From assembly GCA_947258465.1 (NCBI GenBank), contig CAMYIQ010000335.1, positions 1 to 21,027 on the forward strand: 21,027 nt of DNA, in the 5' to 3' direction. The notes under the pieces are model-generated. The model did no database searches and was not told where the DNA came from. It saw only the letters and a list, made by a program, of their open reading frames with translations. This DNA comes from an uncultured Erythrobacter sp. Its GTDB lineage: Bacteria; Pseudomonadota; Alphaproteobacteria; Sphingomonadales; Sphingomonadaceae. A program made the translations under genes and the position numbers. Positions 1 to 7,430 of the stretch are shown here, in pieces (the first letter of the stretch is position 1; each line of letters opens with the position of its first letter).

Positions 1-115
1 CGAACGGGTTCATGCTCATCTTGACGTTGGCAAGATCAACGCCAGACCCATCCGCCTTCACGCGCGGCTTGACGTTGTAATCGATCACCCGCTTCACGGG
101 GACGAGGATTTTCAT
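1..115 (-). CDS. etfB: Electron transfer flavoprotein beta subunit, N-terminal part (runs off the left edge)
   Basis: Only the first 38 codons are present. The translation opens MKILVPVKRVIDYNVKPRVK and continues through an ADGSGVDLANVKMSMNPF stretch, the highly conserved N-terminus of alphaproteobacterial EtfB. ETF is the soluble FAD/AMP heterodimer that takes electrons from acyl-CoA dehydrogenases and passes them to ETF:ubiquinone oxidoreductase. The start is supported by a GGAAGG ribosome-binding site (122-127 on the opposite strand) at normal spacing. The gene lies downstream of the TonB-receptor gene on the same strand, separated by a hairpin. It is probably a housekeeping gene flanking the island, although ETF is the expected electron acceptor for the two ACADs encoded here. 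Whether etfA follows cannot be seen. Confidence 0.9.
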   Translation of the reverse strand, partial: MKILVPVKRVIDYNVKPRVKADGSGVDLANVKMSMNPF

Positions 116-139
116 GCAATACCTTCCGTTGAAAGGAGA

Positions 140-175
140 GCCGCCAGGTCAGAAACGAATTTCCGTCCTGGCGGC
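140..175 (-). terminator. Hairpin between the TonB receptor gene and etfB, possible terminator or leader structure
   Basis: A perfect 9-bp inverted repeat, GCCGCCAGG / CCTGGCGGC (140-148 with 167-175), encloses an 18-nt loop that can form a further GAAA/TTTC stem (152-155 with 160-163). On the minus strand it lies 55 nt after the receptor stop and 24 nt before the etfB start. It is followed by TCTCCTTTC rather than a clean T run, so intrinsic termination is plausible but not certain. It could also act as an mRNA 3'-end stabiliser or an etfB leader structure. Confidence 0.45.
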
Positions 176-230
176 AGGAGAGAGGGTTGGATGGCAGGGG
201 AGGGCAGGGCGTGCCCGCGAACGGTCCCTG

Positions 231-2582
231 TCAGTATCGGTAGCCCAGGGTGATCCCGTAGGTGGCGGGCATGCCAGCAATGCGCGAAACATAATCCGTC
301 AGATGGGTCACATTGTTATAGTAAAACGCATTGGTGACATTACGGCCCCAGATCTGGGCCGACCAACCGCTGTCCTCGTCCTCGATACCGAAGCGCAGGT
401 CGAGCAGCGCCACCGAAGGCAGTTCGAAGATGGGGTTTTCACCGAACGCGGCCGGGCTCGAATCGCGAACCGTCAGGCTTGCGCCGAGGACCGCACCTAG
501 GCCGCCATCACCGAGCGAGAAGCGATATTCCGCATCGGCATTGACTTGCCAGGGGGGCGTGTTGGGGAAGCTTTCACCCACGTAACTGGTCAAGGCGCCG
601 AACGGATCGCGAGGTTCGGCCGGAGCTTGTGGATCCTGCTGCACCTTGGTTTTTACGTGAGTGACGCCGAGGCTGAAGCGCAATCCGCGGATTGGCCGAA
701 GGATACCCGTGGCCTCGAACCCGTACACCTCCGATTCCGGAATGTTCACGAGTTGGGGGAGCGGGCCGAATACGGGCGTCAGGACAATTCCCTGCAACTG
801 TTTGTCGCGATAGTCATTGTAGAACGCGGCGAATTCGAAGCTGAAGGTTTCGTCCAGCGTGCTGAAGCGAGACCCCACTTCGTAGGCCAATACAGATTCC
901 TGGGTGACCGGCGTGAACTGGCTGGACAGGATCGCGGGTACCAGGCCGTAACTCCCCGCCTTGTAGCCGCGCGTAACATTGGCGTAGATCAGCGCATCGG
1001 GCGAAAGCTTGTAGTCGATCCCCAATCGCCAGGAGATATTGTCCTCGTCGAGGCTCGATGTCGCCAGACCCGGCGCGAAAGTCGCCGCGTCGAGCGTTAC
1101 GCAGCCGCCTGCCGGAATTGCGGTCGGGGTGCCCGACAGGATCGTGGCCAGGAAGGAAAAGGCATCGGCGGCGCTCACACCGACCACGCCCGCCCCGGCG
1201 TCGCTGATGCAGCCGGCGAAGTCCCGTTTCTGCGATGCGTAGCGGATCGATCCCTGCAGGGTCAGATCCTCGGTCAGATGGAAATCGAGGCTGCCGAAAA
1301 CCGATGCGGTCTCGACATTCTGCACGGCCAGTTGACCGAGCGGAGAGAAGATGAACGGGCCGATGGTCCCATTGGTGCCCTGGGCGATCGTATAGGTCGA
1401 TTCGCGCAGATCCTCGTCCTGGTAGTTGCCGCCGATCATCCAGTCGACATTCCCCATCGATCCCGAAAGACGCAGTTCCTGAGAGAAGGTCTCGATACGC
1501 GTCGGGTGTTCGGCGACGAGGAAATTGTTGAACGCCGTACCGTCGATATCGATCGGCTGATTGCCGTCGAATTCGGACCAGGCGGTGATCGATGTCAGCA
1601 AGATATCGTCCGACAGGTCCAGATCGGCGCGGAGCGACAGTTGATAGAATTCATCGTCCCGCCGCAGATCGGCTCCGGCATCCCAATCGGCTTCGCGCGG
1701 GTTATCTCCCGCGGGTGGAGAGGCCTGCATCGCATCCGCTATGTATTGCGTCAGCGGAGTGATGGGCACGGCCGGCGTAAACTGGATGAACTGCGCCGCC
1801 TGGCTTTCCGAACGGTCCCGCCATGCGGATACGCCGAACTGGAGGCTGAGCGTATCGGTCGGTTCCCAGTCGACGAGCAAGCGGCCGTTGAGAAAATCCT
1901 TCTTGCCGAGCCGGTCATTGGGCCGGGTCGTGCTGTATTGCCAGCCGTCGCGCGTTTCGTATTGCACGGCAACACGGGCAGCCAGAGTGTCGCCCAGCGG
2001 ACCGCTGACAAAACCTTCGAGATTGAATTCGTTGAAGCGGCCGTAGGTCGCCGTCCCACCGAATTCGAGCTGATCGGTCGGGCGCGCGGCGATGAAATTG
2101 ATGGCGCCGCCAGTGGAGTTCATGCCGAACAGCGTGCCCTGTGGCCCTTTGAGGACTTCGACCCGCTCGAGATCGAGGACTGCGCCCCGGGTCATCGAGG
2201 AATAGGGTAATGCAACCTGGTCGACATACGCGGTAACGGCTGGTCCTGCGGACGCCGAATTGTCGGCATAGCCGATCCCGCGGATCGACAGGATGGGTGT
2301 TCCGAATGCGCCCTGCTGATAATTGAACCCGGGTACGACCTTAACCAGATCCGCCGCTTCGGAAACGCCTGCCGTCACCAGGGCCTCGCCGGTGATGGCG
2401 GTAATGGACATGGGAACCTCGGCGAGATTTTCCGCGCGCTTCTGCGCTGTCACGATAATGACGGTGCCACGGTTCTCGTCCGCGCCGTTTTCGTCGTCCG
2501 CCTCCTGTGCCAGTGCCGAAACCGGCACAAGCGCTGCACACATAGCAGCAGAAGACAGCAACAGGGTTTTGCCACCTAGCAT
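231..2582 (-). CDS. TonB-dependent outer-membrane receptor (EdcT-like candidate)
   Basis: A 783-residue outer-membrane active transporter. The start is the ATG before LGGKTLLLSS because a GGGGAGGAA ribosome-binding site sits six bases upstream and a signal peptide follows directly, with likely cleavage ALA|Q after residue 25. A TonB-box-like TVIIVTAQK lies at residues 40-48. The plug domain spans about 53-165 and includes LKGPQGTLFG (144-153), typical of sphingomonad receptors. The rest is a 22-strand-type barrel ending in the aromatic terminus GYRY, as expected for BAM recognition. The receptor would import a hydrophobic or bulky substrate with TonB energy. As the last gene of the minus operon, and by its association with steroid-type genes, it is a candidate for the estrogen-uptake receptor called EdcT in Caenibius. 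Substrate specificity cannot be read from sequence, so no symbol is assigned. Confidence 0.9.
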   Translation of the reverse strand: MLGGKTLLLSSAAMCAALVPVSALAQEADDENGADENRGTVIIVTAQKRAENLAEVPMSITAITGEALVTAGVSEAADLVKVVPGFNYQQGAFGTPILSIRGIGYADNSASAGPAVTAYVDQVALPYSSMTRGAVLDLERVEVLKGPQGTLFGMNSTGGAINFIAARPTDQLEFGGTATYGRFNEFNLEGFVSGPLGDTLAARVAVQYETRDGWQYSTTRPNDRLGKKDFLNGRLLVDWEPTDTLSLQFGVSAWRDRSESQAAQFIQFTPAVPITPLTQYIADAMQASPPAGDNPREADWDAGADLRRDDEFYQLSLRADLDLSDDILLTSITAWSEFDGNQPIDIDGTAFNNFLVAEHPTRIETFSQELRLSGSMGNVDWMIGGNYQDEDLRESTYTIAQGTNGTIGPFIFSPLGQLAVQNVETASVFGSLDFHLTEDLTLQGSIRYASQKRDFAGCISDAGAGVVGVSAADAFSFLATILSGTPTAIPAGGCVTLDAATFAPGLATSSLDEDNISWRLGIDYKLSPDALIYANVTRGYKAGSYGLVPAILSSQFTPVTQESVLAYEVGSRFSTLDETFSFEFAAFYNDYRDKQLQGIVLTPVFGPLPQLVNIPESEVYGFEATGILRPIRGLRFSLGVTHVKTKVQQDPQAPAEPRDPFGALTSYVGESFPNTPPWQVNADAEYRFSLGDGGLGAVLGASLTVRDSSPAAFGENPIFELPSVALLDLRFGIEDEDSGWSAQIWGRNVTNAFYYNNVTHLTDYVSRIAGMPATYGITLGYRY

Positions 2583-2894
2583 TCGATATTCCTCCCCATA
2601 AAGTGTCTGGCCGTACCCGGTTTCCCGTTCCAGCGGTCGCTGCACTGTCGACCTGAGAGGGCAAGTCGCGGAAAATGAACCCCACGAAAGCCTCCGGATA
2701 ACCGAAGGTTTCCCCGATCGACGCGGACCGTCCGGCGAAGGCCGAAATCGCAATCGCCAAACCTGTGAACTCCGGAAATCACTCTATGGCGATCGTCCCT
2801 GGTTCCGGTATTTTGGTATCTGCGCAAAAGCTGAGTTGCCACTCGGTTCGTGCTCGCTTTGCCGTAACGGCATGTGGCCATATCCGGGCTGCGA
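2583..2894. promoter_or_regulatory. 312-bp intergenic region upstream of the TonB receptor gene
   Basis: No convincing gene is present; the small open frames here lack ribosome-binding sites and family features. The region probably carries a separate promoter or an mRNA processing site for the receptor gene, but I find no convincing -35/-10 pair. Notable elements are a perfect 6-1-6 inverted repeat TGCCGTAACGGCA (2860-2872), 23 nt past the stop of the upstream SDR gene, and the GGGGAGGAA Shine-Dalgarno next to the receptor start (about 2589-2597). Confidence 0.4.
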
Positions 2895-3698
2895 TCAGTC
2901 ATTGTTTTTGCTGTGGCAAGGCGGGGCGTCCGCGAAGGCCTGCGCGATCATGGCTTGATGTTTCGAGACGGGCGTGAGCCATTCCGCGTGGGTCGCAATA
3001 TGGCGCCTTCGATCGAGCATCCCGGTGAGGATTATCTCAGCCGCATCATCCGCGCCGATAACGCGGCACAGTTCCGGATCCATGATGGGTGGCTGATCGC
3101 TGTCGGTCTTGTCCTGGATCGTCGTGGCTATCCAGCCCGGGCACACGATCGACACATCGATCCCCCTCGGCGCAAGTTCTTCTGCCAGCACTTCGCTGTA
3201 GCCGACAACGGCATGCTTGCTGGCGGAATAGATGCCGAAACCGGGCAGCGGAACCAGCCCGGCCATGGACGCGATGTTCACAATGTGGCCGCGCCCCGCA
3301 TCGGACATCATCGGGATGAAAGCCGCGGTGCAATTGACCAACCCGACAAGATTGACCGACAATATGCGCTCCCAATCGCGGGCATCGCAATCGGCCAGTG
3401 GGCGGCAGATCGCTATTCCGGCATTGTTGATCAGAAAGTCGCAGCCATCGAAGTGCGTTCGGCATTCTTCCGCGAGCGCGGCCATGGTCTCGGCGCAGGC
3501 GATGTCGCCCTGAAAGGCGAACGCCCGTGCCCCGCCTTGACGAAGTTCCTCTGCCACCCTGTCGGCAGCGTCGCCGTCGATATCGACGACCATGATGTTG
3601 CCGCCCTCGGCGGCGCATTGCCGGGCAAGCGCTTCGCCCAGTCCGGCGCCGGCTCCGGTGATGACGACACAGCGCCCCTCCAGGCGATTACGCGCCAT
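2895..3698 (-). CDS. Short-chain dehydrogenase/reductase (classical SDR)
   Basis: A 267-residue classical SDR. It has the Rossmann motif TGAGAGLG (14-21), an acidic residue at the end of beta-2 (D39, suggesting NAD preference), NNAG (91-94), catalytic S144, and Y157-x3-K161 in YSASK. The PGWIAT segment after beta-6 is also typical. The start chosen (MARNRLEGR) is only 2 nt past the crotonase stop, so translation is probably coupled to that gene; longer in-frame extensions lie inside the crotonase gene and look unlike SDRs. The role is oxidation or reduction of a hydroxy/keto group, either on the steroid nucleus (for example a 17beta-hydroxyl) or at a 3-hydroxyacyl-CoA stage. Sequence alone does not decide the substrate. 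Confidence 0.88.
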   Translation of the reverse strand: MARNRLEGRCVVITGAGAGLGEALARQCAAEGGNIMVVDIDGDAADRVAEELRQGGARAFAFQGDIACAETMAALAEECRTHFDGCDFLINNAGIAICRPLADCDARDWERILSVNLVGLVNCTAAFIPMMSDAGRGHIVNIASMAGLVPLPGFGIYSASKHAVVGYSEVLAEELAPRGIDVSIVCPGWIATTIQDKTDSDQPPIMDPELCRVIGADDAAEIILTGMLDRRRHIATHAEWLTPVSKHQAMIAQAFADAPPCHSKNND

Positions 3699-3700
3699 CG

Positions 3701-4495
3701 CTAGCGGCCTGTGAATTCGGGTTTGCTCCGCGTACGGAACGCATCGACCGCGATGCGGTGATCCTGGGTCAGCATGGAGAGATTCTCGTAAGCTGCGGCG
3801 CGGTCGATGATTGCGTTCGCCGTCACCTTGAGCCCAGCATTGATGGAGGACTTGGTCCACTTCACCGCCAGCGTTGCAGCCTTGGCCATGCGCTGGGCCA
3901 TCGCATCGACGACTTCGTCGATCCGTTCGCGTTCGACCGCTTCGGTGATCAGGCCGATTTCCGCAGCCTCGCTGCCCATGATCGGGTCGCCGGTAAGAAG
4001 GTATTTGCGGGCGCGCGCGTAGCCGACAAGCTGCGGCCAGATAACGGCGCCGCCATCGCCGGCAACCAGGCCGATTGCGACATGCGGATCGGCAAACCGT
4101 GCATCGGGCGTGGCGTAAACGAAGTCGCAGAACAGCGCCAGCGAACAGCCCAGGCCGACGGCGGGGCCGACGACACGTGCGATGATCGGCTTCTCGAGAT
4201 CGAGCAGCGAGTTCTGGATGCGACGATCGTTCTCGATGCTGGCGGAGGTCGCCGCGAGGTCACCATCGAGCGACACGAGCCAATCGATATCGCCGCCGGC
4301 GCTGAACGCTTCGCCCGAACCGGTCAGGACGACGACCGACACTTCGGGATCGCGATCGACGTCGTAGAAGATGCGCGAGAATTCGTCATGGATCTGCGGA
4401 TTGACCGCATTTTTCACGTCCGGCCGGTCGATCGTGATCGTCAGGATCGAACCGTCCTTTTCGATCTTCAGCGCTTCGTACCCATCATAATTCAT
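3701..4495 (-). CDS. Crotonase-fold enoyl-CoA hydratase/isomerase family protein lacking the catalytic Glu dyad
   Basis: 264 residues, normal length for a crotonase. The first oxyanion-hole segment is AFSAGGDID (63-71) and the second is VGLGCSLAL (about 113-121), so CoA-ester binding and enolate stabilisation should be intact. The two glutamates of true hydratases (rat ECH Glu144 and Glu164) align with S118 and H138, so a simple syn-hydratase is unlikely. The DPHVAIGLVAGDGG segment places it with poorly characterised crotonases. An isomerase, hydrolase or C-C cleaving role is possible. The start overlaps the end of the CoA ligase gene by 11 nt, indicating co-translation; a GGAGCAGG ribosome-binding site lies upstream. 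Confidence 0.88.
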   Translation of the reverse strand: MNYDGYEALKIEKDGSILTITIDRPDVKNAVNPQIHDEFSRIFYDVDRDPEVSVVVLTGSGEAFSAGGDIDWLVSLDGDLAATSASIENDRRIQNSLLDLEKPIIARVVGPAVGLGCSLALFCDFVYATPDARFADPHVAIGLVAGDGGAVIWPQLVGYARARKYLLTGDPIMGSEAAEIGLITEAVERERIDEVVDAMAQRMAKAATLAVKWTKSSINAGLKVTANAIIDRAAAYENLSMLTQDHRIAVDAFRTRSKPEFTGR

Positions 4496-6140
4496 CGGCC
4501 TGCTCCGTGACTTTTTCTTTGGTTATGCCGAACCGCGCGGCCATTTGCGGGCGCAGTTCGTGTTTGACGATCTTTCCCGATGCCGTGGTCGGCATTGTGT
4601 CGACGAAAGCGATGTAGCGTGGCACCTTCCAGCGAGAGACCTGGCTGAAGCACCAGTCCCGGACCATGTCCGGATTTGCGTGATCGTTCCGCGCGGGGCG
4701 CAGGACCGCGCACAGCTCTTCGCCGTATTTTGCGTCGGGCAGTCCGAAGACCGCGGCTTCGGCAATGTCGGGGTGCTCGATCAGATAGGCTTCGATCTCG
4801 GCGGGATAGAGGTTTTCGCCGCCGCGAATGACCATTTCCTTCAGCCGGCCGACAATGGTCACGTAACCTTCATCGTCCATTGTGGCGATATCGCCCGTTC
4901 TGAGCCAGCCGTCGCTGTCGAAGGCTTCCTCGGTGGCGGCATCGTCGCCGTAGCGCAGCATCTTGCCGGGGCCATCGACACACAGCTCGCCCGGCGTGTC
5001 GCAAGGCAGTACCTGCCCCTTCGCATCGACGACCTTGAGCCTAACTCCCTGAATGGCGAGACCGCTGGTGCTCGTCTTCTTTTCGGCGCTATCGTCTGCC
5101 TTGACGCTTGCGCTGACACCGCAGCTTTCGGTTTGACCGTAGCCGTTGAGCATGGGCACGCCGAACGTGTCTTCGCATCGTTTGAGAAAGGGCGGGGGCA
5201 CTGCCGCCCCGCCGATCACGATCCGCTGCAAGGCCGACAGATCGCGCGCAGCGAAGCCGGGCTCTTCCATCATGGCGGTGAGCATGGAGGGAACGCCGAT
5301 GAAACCGGTGCATCGTTCGCGTTCGAGGATGTCCAGCGCCTGCCCGGCGTTGAAGATGTAGATCGGCAGCGTGGTGGCGCCGACGATCAGCGAGCCCGGT
5401 GTGGAACTGCCCGACCCGCCGACATGGAACAGCGGAAAGCCGTGGCACACGCGATCGCCATGCCCGAAGCCCCATCGCTTGTAGGTGCGCGCCGCGATGG
5501 CGGTGATGCCGCCATGCGGCAGCCACGCCGCCTTGGGTACGCCCGTGGTGCCCGATGTGTACTGGATCATGCAGACATCGTCCGCCGCAACGTTAGGCAA
5601 CCGCGTGCCGGGGCCGGCTGCGCAAGCGACCCGCTCCAGATCGCAGGTCAGATCGAAACGGGCACGCAGCAGCGGCGTCTCGCCCGCGATATTCGCGAGC
5701 ATGTGGGCGGGCGAGGCGCCGCCGACCTGGCCGCCATGAAACACGGCCACCACCTGCGATGCCTTTAAGGCATAAGCGAGTTCGCGTTCACGATAGAGCG
5801 GATTGATCGCGACCAGGACCATTCCGGCCTTGGCGATGGCATATTGCAGCAAGACCCAGTTCGGGTGGTTCGAAGCCCATACGCCGATCCGGTCCTCTGC
5901 CGCAAAACCGTGCCCGATCAAGCCGCGCGCCAGTTCGCCCGATAGGCGGTCCAGCTCGCCGAACGTCCAGCGAATGTCGCCGATCGCCGGCTGATGGACG
6001 AAGGCAAGGGCAGCATCATCGGCCCATTTTTCAGCCGAACGGGTCAGCGCCTCGCCGATGGTCGTGCGCGCTGCGGCCGGATCATCGGCCGTGTCGATCC
6101 AGAGTGATTGGCGCAGTGCCAAGATCCCCTCCATTAACAT
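4485..6140 (-). CDS. AMP-forming acyl-CoA synthetase/ligase
   Basis: 551 residues, the usual length of ANL-superfamily acyl-CoA ligases. Core motifs are in order: the phosphate-binding loop YTSGTTGVPK (194-203), GYGQTE (333-338), TGD (416-418), the hinge and A8 region GRLKEMVIRGGEN (431-443), and the C-terminal catalytic lysine K523 in ASGK. It would activate a carboxylic acid through an acyl-adenylate to the CoA thioester, in the cytosol. It is the first gene of the minus operon, whose other members are a crotonase, an SDR and a TonB receptor. In an estrogen pathway it could activate a ring-cleavage acid such as a nor-estrogenic acid or HIP; this is inference. Two ATGs six bases apart (6140 and 6134) are possible starts and neither has a clear Shine-Dalgarno. 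The longer form is given. Confidence 0.92.
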   Translation of the reverse strand: MLMEGILALRQSLWIDTADDPAAARTTIGEALTRSAEKWADDAALAFVHQPAIGDIRWTFGELDRLSGELARGLIGHGFAAEDRIGVWASNHPNWVLLQYAIAKAGMVLVAINPLYRERELAYALKASQVVAVFHGGQVGGASPAHMLANIAGETPLLRARFDLTCDLERVACAAGPGTRLPNVAADDVCMIQYTSGTTGVPKAAWLPHGGITAIAARTYKRWGFGHGDRVCHGFPLFHVGGSGSSTPGSLIVGATTLPIYIFNAGQALDILERERCTGFIGVPSMLTAMMEEPGFAARDLSALQRIVIGGAAVPPPFLKRCEDTFGVPMLNGYGQTESCGVSASVKADDSAEKKTSTSGLAIQGVRLKVVDAKGQVLPCDTPGELCVDGPGKMLRYGDDAATEEAFDSDGWLRTGDIATMDDEGYVTIVGRLKEMVIRGGENLYPAEIEAYLIEHPDIAEAAVFGLPDAKYGEELCAVLRPARNDHANPDMVRDWCFSQVSRWKVPRYIAFVDTMPTTASGKIVKHELRPQMAARFGITKEKVTEQADEL

Positions 6141-6178
6141 TGGGAGCGCGGCTGAGCGGCGCTTCGATTGCCATCGTC

Positions 6179-6214
6179 ATAGGCAGCCCAAACGCCGCAC
6201 GGCTGCTCGCCTAT
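6179..6214. repeat. Imperfect inverted repeat near the CoA ligase start
   Basis: ATAGG-CAGCC (6179-6188) is complementary to GGCTG-CTCG-CCTAT (6201-6214), with a 12-nt loop and a 4-nt bulge in the right arm. It lies about 40-75 nt upstream of the ligase ATG. It could be an operator or a structure in the ligase mRNA leader. The function is unknown. Confidence 0.4.
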
Positions 6215-6237
6215 CGCTCGCAAACGCGCCCGTTCGG

Positions 6238-6266
6238 TTGCGGATCGGCCGATCGCGGGCCAACAT
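6238..6266 (+). promoter_or_regulatory. Putative promoter of the plus-strand operon
   Basis: TTGCGG (6238-6243) and CAACAT (6261-6266) are separated by 17 nt. This is a tolerable alphaproteobacterial sigma-70 spacing with a weak -10 match, located 84 nt before the first MaoC start. It was chosen by eye, and its main support is that the perfect palindrome at 6243-6254 falls inside the spacer, where a repressor would block RNA polymerase. Confidence 0.3.
6243..6254. promoter_or_regulatory. Perfect 12-bp palindrome, candidate TetR-family operator
   Basis: GATCGGCCGATC is an uninterrupted two-fold symmetric sequence near the middle of the divergent region and inside the spacer of the putative plus-strand promoter. 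Symmetry, position and the presence of a TetR gene in the cluster make it the best candidate binding site. No close copy was found by eye upstream of the TetR gene or the TonB receptor gene, which weakens the case. Confidence 0.35.
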
Positions 6267-6349
6267 CGAAGCATCAAAGATCGGTCGTCTGCGGATCGTG
6301 ACGGTCCGGACTGCCGAATGCAGGGCCGGTGTTCTTTTAGGGGGACGGA

Positions 6350-6865
6350 ATGACGAGCCTACCCGACACAGTGAAGGATTGGCTGGGCAGGCCGGTGATC
6401 GTGATGGACCATGTCCTTACGGTGGAACAGGGCCTGTGGGCCAATTTCTGCGTGGCGATCGAAGACGCGAATCCGCTCTATTGGGATTACCGTCTGGCGC
6501 GCGAGGAAACCGAGACGGTGATCGCACCGCCCATGATGCTGCCGAGCTGGGCCATCGACCATGACTGGCGGCCCGAGCGGGAAGGCCCGGCCCCGCGTAC
6601 CTTGGAACTGCATTTCATGGTCAAGGATGCGCTTGGGTATAAGAATGGGCTCGTGACGGAGGTCGAACTCGAACTTCACGAGCCTCTTCGTGCAGGCGAT
6701 TCCGTCAAGGCCGAGCAGATATTGCGTAGTGTCGGCGATGAGCGCGAGACCAAGCTTGGAACGGGGCGCAACTGGGAAATCGATGTTGTCTATCGCAAGC
6801 CGGACGGCACCCTTGCCGGTGTCCAGAGCCTGACCTTCCTCGGATATGGGAGGGTTGGCGCATGA
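6350..6865 (+). CDS. MaoC/FAS1-type dehydratase N-terminal domain protein, likely non-catalytic hydratase subunit
   Basis: 171 residues with a single hot-dog fold of the MaoC N-terminal type. The region matching the R-hydratase signature reads EDANPLYWD (38-46): the aspartate D39 is kept, but the catalytic histidine position is Y44. PPMMLPSWA follows, as in the FAS1-like dehydratase family. The stop overlaps the next gene, another MaoC protein, by ATGA. Such adjacent pairs form heteromeric enoyl-CoA hydratases in steroid side-chain degradation (ChsH1-ChsH2 type), where one subunit widens the pocket for bulky ring substrates. The start has a strong GGGGGA ribosome-binding site and is the first gene of the operon. 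Confidence 0.82.
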   Translation: MTSLPDTVKDWLGRPVIVMDHVLTVEQGLWANFCVAIEDANPLYWDYRLAREETETVIAPPMMLPSWAIDHDWRPEREGPAPRTLELHFMVKDALGYKNGLVTEVELELHEPLRAGDSVKAEQILRSVGDERETKLGTGRNWEIDVVYRKPDGTLAGVQSLTFLGYGRVGA

Positions 6866-7329
6866 ACCGCACGCCCAAGCCACATATCGGCATGAAATTG
6901 CCCGACCTGTTTTTGCCGGTCACGCGCAAACTCGTGAGCATGGGGGCGGCTGCATCGAGGGACTGGCAGCCGCAGCACCACGATCCCGACTGGGCGCGGG
7001 AAGCGGGCCTGCCCGACATCATCATGAACAATTACACCCAGGCGGGCCTCATCAGCCGGTTCGTTACCGATTGGAGCGGGCCGGCGGGACGGATCGGCAG
7101 GCTGCGTTTCGCGATGCGTCGGCCGCTATGCCCGGTGGGAAACCTCACGATCCGGGGCGCGGTGGTCGATTTGTCAGCCGAATCCGACACGCTCATATGG
7201 ACGGAGATCGACGCGGAAATTCTGGTCGGTGACAATATCGTCACGACCGCGACGATCCGCGTGGCGCTGCCCGGCCCGGGAGGGGATTCGTCGGCCTGGC
7301 ACTGCTCGGGTTCGCGCTGGAATCCCTGA
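6862..7329 (+). CDS. MaoC-like enoyl-CoA hydratase, likely catalytic subunit
   Basis: 155 residues, hot-dog fold. The hydratase signature appears as SRDWQPQHHDPDWA (32-45): D34 and H39 sit where the catalytic Asp and His of R-specific hydratases lie (family pattern D-x2-P-x-H-x-D). Translation is coupled to the preceding MaoC gene by a 4-nt overlap, so the two probably assemble into a heteromer that hydrates a bulky alpha,beta-unsaturated CoA ester. The last 15-20 residues are Gly/Ser-rich and do not look conserved. It is followed by a 101-bp gap (7330-7430), the largest break inside the operon before 18713, in which I find no convincing gene or terminator. Confidence 0.82.
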   Translation: MNRTPKPHIGMKLPDLFLPVTRKLVSMGAAASRDWQPQHHDPDWAREAGLPDIIMNNYTQAGLISRFVTDWSGPAGRIGRLRFAMRRPLCPVGNLTIRGAVVDLSAESDTLIWTEIDAEILVGDNIVTTATIRVALPGPGGDSSAWHCSGSRWNP

Positions 7330-7430
7330 AGGATCCGGCTTCGGAAATATGAGTTCGAACAGAGTTGAGGTGAGCGCGGCCATCTGACCACTTCCCGTTG
7401 ACTTTAGCGGTTTGGGAAGATGAGGCGCGC

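Larger units (their letters stand above)
6141..6349. promoter_or_regulatory. Divergent promoter region between the two catabolic operons
   Basis: This 209-bp gap separates the starts of the CoA ligase operon (minus) and the MaoC-to-SDR operon (plus), so it must carry or adjoin both promoters. It contains a perfect 12-bp palindrome (6243-6254), an imperfect 10-bp inverted repeat (6179-6214), an 8-bp palindrome GTCCGGAC (6304-6311), and a direct repeat TGCGGATCG (6239-6247 and 6290-6298). A GGGGGA ribosome-binding site precedes the plus-strand gene. In Caenibius the edc cluster is, as I recall, organised as two operons both repressed by the TetR protein EdcR. That makes this region the first place to look for the operator. 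Confidence 0.6.

Noticed and set aside
546..2210. 554-codon open frame on the plus strand
   Set aside because: Antisense to the TonB receptor gene, no family features and no ribosome-binding site.
4545..5768. 407-codon open frame on the plus strand
   Set aside because: Antisense to the CoA ligase, which carries all ANL motifs; the opposite frame has none.
6239..6298. Direct repeat TGCGGATCG (two copies, 51 bp apart) as a regulator site
   Set aside because: Only two copies of a GC-rich 9-mer; noted in the region description but too weak to claim as binding sites.
6300..6308. GACGGTCCG shared with the region upstream of the TonB receptor gene (2724-2732, minus strand)
   Set aside because: A 9-base match between two GC-rich regions of this size is close to chance expectation, and it is not symmetric.
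7398..7430. Upstream TTG start for the first ACAD, and TTGACT there as a -35 box
   Set aside because: The ATG at 7431 gives the standard ACAD N-terminus and has GAGG upstream; no acceptable -10 lies 16-18 nt after TTGACT.
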